A stretch of DNA of 6,209 bases from a bacterium. Lineage in GTDB: Bacteria; JACRDZ01; JAJRWM01. A program made the position numbers and the translations under genes. The notes under the pieces were generated by a model. The model saw only the letters and a list, made by a program, of their open reading frames with translations. It was not told where the DNA came from and did not search any database. Positions 5,357 through 6,209 of the stretch are shown one piece after another; position 1 is the first letter of the stretch; each line of letters starts with the position of its first letter. The DNA lies in NCBI GenBank assembly GCA_024276815.1, contig JAJRWM010000208.1, positions 1-6,209 on the forward strand, in the 5' to 3' direction.

Positions 5357-6030
5357 TCAAACGAGCGGAGACCCAAAGCAGGGAGGAAATTACGAAGATC
5401 AGAAGATCCCGTCAAAAACAACGGAATATTTTATCCAGTCTCAGCAAGACCATGGTGCGCATCGAAGATTTCTGGATTGACCGTTTCCCCTATCCCAATG
5501 TGGTTGGCGAGTTGCCTGTGACCGGCCTTAAGTGGTATGAGGCCAAGCAGGCATGCGCCAACGAGGGGAAAAGGCTATGCACCAATGAGGAATGGGACAA
5601 AGCCTGTCATGGCCCCTTCAGCTTCGCCTCGCCCTTTTCCGCTTATTACAACCGCCCAAAATGTAAACTGGAATACGGCTTCCTGCCCGAAGAAGTACGC
5701 ATAGGCACATATTCCAATTGTGTCAGCGATTACGGAGTCTTTGATATGAGCGGCAACCTTTGGGAGTGGACTGCTGGCGGAGAATACCGGACTCCTTATT
5801 CCCTGCCGCCGGGACTGGCCGCCAAGGCTGATCCCACCAGGCTCTGGTTTCTTACTTTAAGAGGTAACCGCTGTAGCAACCGGGGCGATTATCTGCATCG
5901 CAACTATGTTGGTTCCTATACCTTCCGCTGTTGCAAGGACACCCGGGAGAAAATTGATTTACTTAAGCAGAAGAAACTCAGCCCCAGCAACCCGTCCGGC
6001 GTGGAGATGGATTACCTGCGGCCGGATTGA
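5332..6030 (+). CDS. FGE-sulfatase (SUMF1-like) domain protein, possibly the C-terminal half of the PEGA protein
   Basis: Residues about 40-202 match the formylglycine-generating-enzyme/sulfatase-modifying fold: M-V-R-I-E-D-F-W-I-D-R-F, W-Y-E-A-K-Q-A-C, the motif R-L-C-T-N-E-E-W-D-K-A-C (81-92), G-V-F-D-M-S-G-N-L-W-E-W-T (135-147), and the family end F-R-C-C (198-201). The usual G-G-S-x-x-C-x4-C catalytic stretch reads R-G-N-R-C-S-N-R-G-D-Y-L (177-188). One Cys is present, but the second catalytic Cys appears absent, so sulfatase activation is doubtful and a structural or binding role is more likely. There is no signal peptide; the first 40 residues are charged and linker-like. The only in-frame standard start before the domain is GTG 5332, with AGGA just 3 bases away; ATG 5452 would begin at the domain edge. 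The frame overlaps the PEGA gene in -1. Either translation is coupled, or the two are one frameshifted gene. Confidence 0.7.
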   Translation: MGKGELALIKRAETQSREEITKIRRSRQKQRNILSSLSKTMVRIEDFWIDRFPYPNVVGELPVTGLKWYEAKQACANEGKRLCTNEEWDKACHGPFSFASPFSAYYNRPKCKLEYGFLPEEVRIGTYSNCVSDYGVFDMSGNLWEWTAGGEYRTPYSLPPGLAAKADPTRLWFLTLRGNRCSNRGDYLHRNYVGSYTFRCCKDTREKIDLLKQKKLSPSNPSGVEMDYLRPD

Positions 6031-6040
6031 TAAAATCCGG
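6022..6040 (+). repeat. Hairpin overlapping the FGE-fold stop codon
   Basis: CCGGATT (6022-6028) and AATCCGG (6034-6040) pair perfectly around a 5-base loop that contains the end of the TGA. A T-run (6058-6062) is about 17 bases further on, too far for a classic intrinsic terminator. It may stabilise the mRNA end or be a weak terminator. Confidence 0.35.
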
Positions 6041-6100
6041 ATGATCGATGATTGGTATTTTTGACCAGGTAATCCGTCAGTGAAGTGGGAGAGCCGGTAG

Positions 6101-6155
6101 TGTCACTCCCGCCCTCTGTATCATTTCGCTCCCCTGTGTCATTCCCGGAAGACTG
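6101..6155. repeat. Degenerate TGTCAYTCCCG repeats
   Basis: TGTCACTCCCG (6101-6111) and TGTCATTCCCG (6137-6147) differ at one base and are spaced 36 bases apart. A poorer copy, TATCATTTCGC (6119-6129), lies midway, giving an apparent 18-base period. TGTCATTCCCG is a common start of dispersed intergenic repeats in bacteria. The remainder of 6031-6209 holds no supported gene. Confidence 0.35.
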
Positions 6156-6209
6156 GCGCGTTACGTCCTACCGTATCGTGCTGCTGCAAAGTCTGTCCGC
6201 AGTCGGGGC

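Noticed and set aside
6139-6207. Minus-strand CDS end at the right edge
   Set aside because: Only 22 codons are visible. The C-G motif is suggestive but insufficient to annotate a gene.
1-6209. CRISPR array, toxin-antitoxin, retron or other defence system
   Set aside because: No regularly spaced direct repeats, no nuclease, reverse transcriptase or toxin-antitoxin-like gene pair is visible.

Overview
The window appears to be an ordinary chromosomal stretch from a Gram-negative-type bacterium. Evidence for this is an exported protein with a clear signal peptide, a DUF2723/GT117-type membrane glycosyltransferase, and a CsgG-like/PEGA/FGE-sulfatase set. This mix is common in Desulfobacterota and in several uncultivated FCB or candidate-phylum lineages. 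The sequence alone does not fix the taxon. Codon usage is standard and base composition is moderate, with AT-rich spacers.

Layout. (a) Positions 1-138 on the minus strand look like one end of an insertion sequence: the first 23 codons of an ISAs1-like transposase, whose ribosome binding site partly overlaps a small hairpin. (b) A consensus promoter (153-181) drives a complete tRNA-Val(CAC) at 205-279 with an encoded CCA. (c) A 692-codon integral membrane protein (466-2544) has a DUF2723/TMEM260-like glycosyltransferase domain and a C-terminal TPR region. (d) A spacer with a possible 63-codon ORF and a perfect hairpin leads to a small zinc-finger protein with two membrane helices (2784-3143). 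(e) A cytosolic TPR protein on the minus strand (4057-3206) has a near-consensus promoter and a likely terminator, and converges on the zinc-finger gene. (f) Divergent from it lies an exported CsgG-like plus double-PEGA protein (4364-5356). (g) Overlapping its 3' end in the -1 frame is an FGE-sulfatase-fold protein (5332-6030) with no signal peptide and no good start. (h) The last 179 bases hold a hairpin at the stop codon, degenerate TGTCAYTCCCG repeats and no convincing gene.

How the parts fit. The membrane glycosyltransferase, the TPR proteins and the PEGA/FGE pair all point to envelope-associated glycosylation or surface-protein functions, but nothing in the sequence shows that they form one pathway, and they lie on both strands in separate transcription units. 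The most notable signal is the split between the PEGA protein and the FGE-fold protein. Together they look like one exported polypeptide interrupted by a single -1 frame change at GGGAAAAGG (5334-5342). I did not find a clear new defence, mobile or RNA system.
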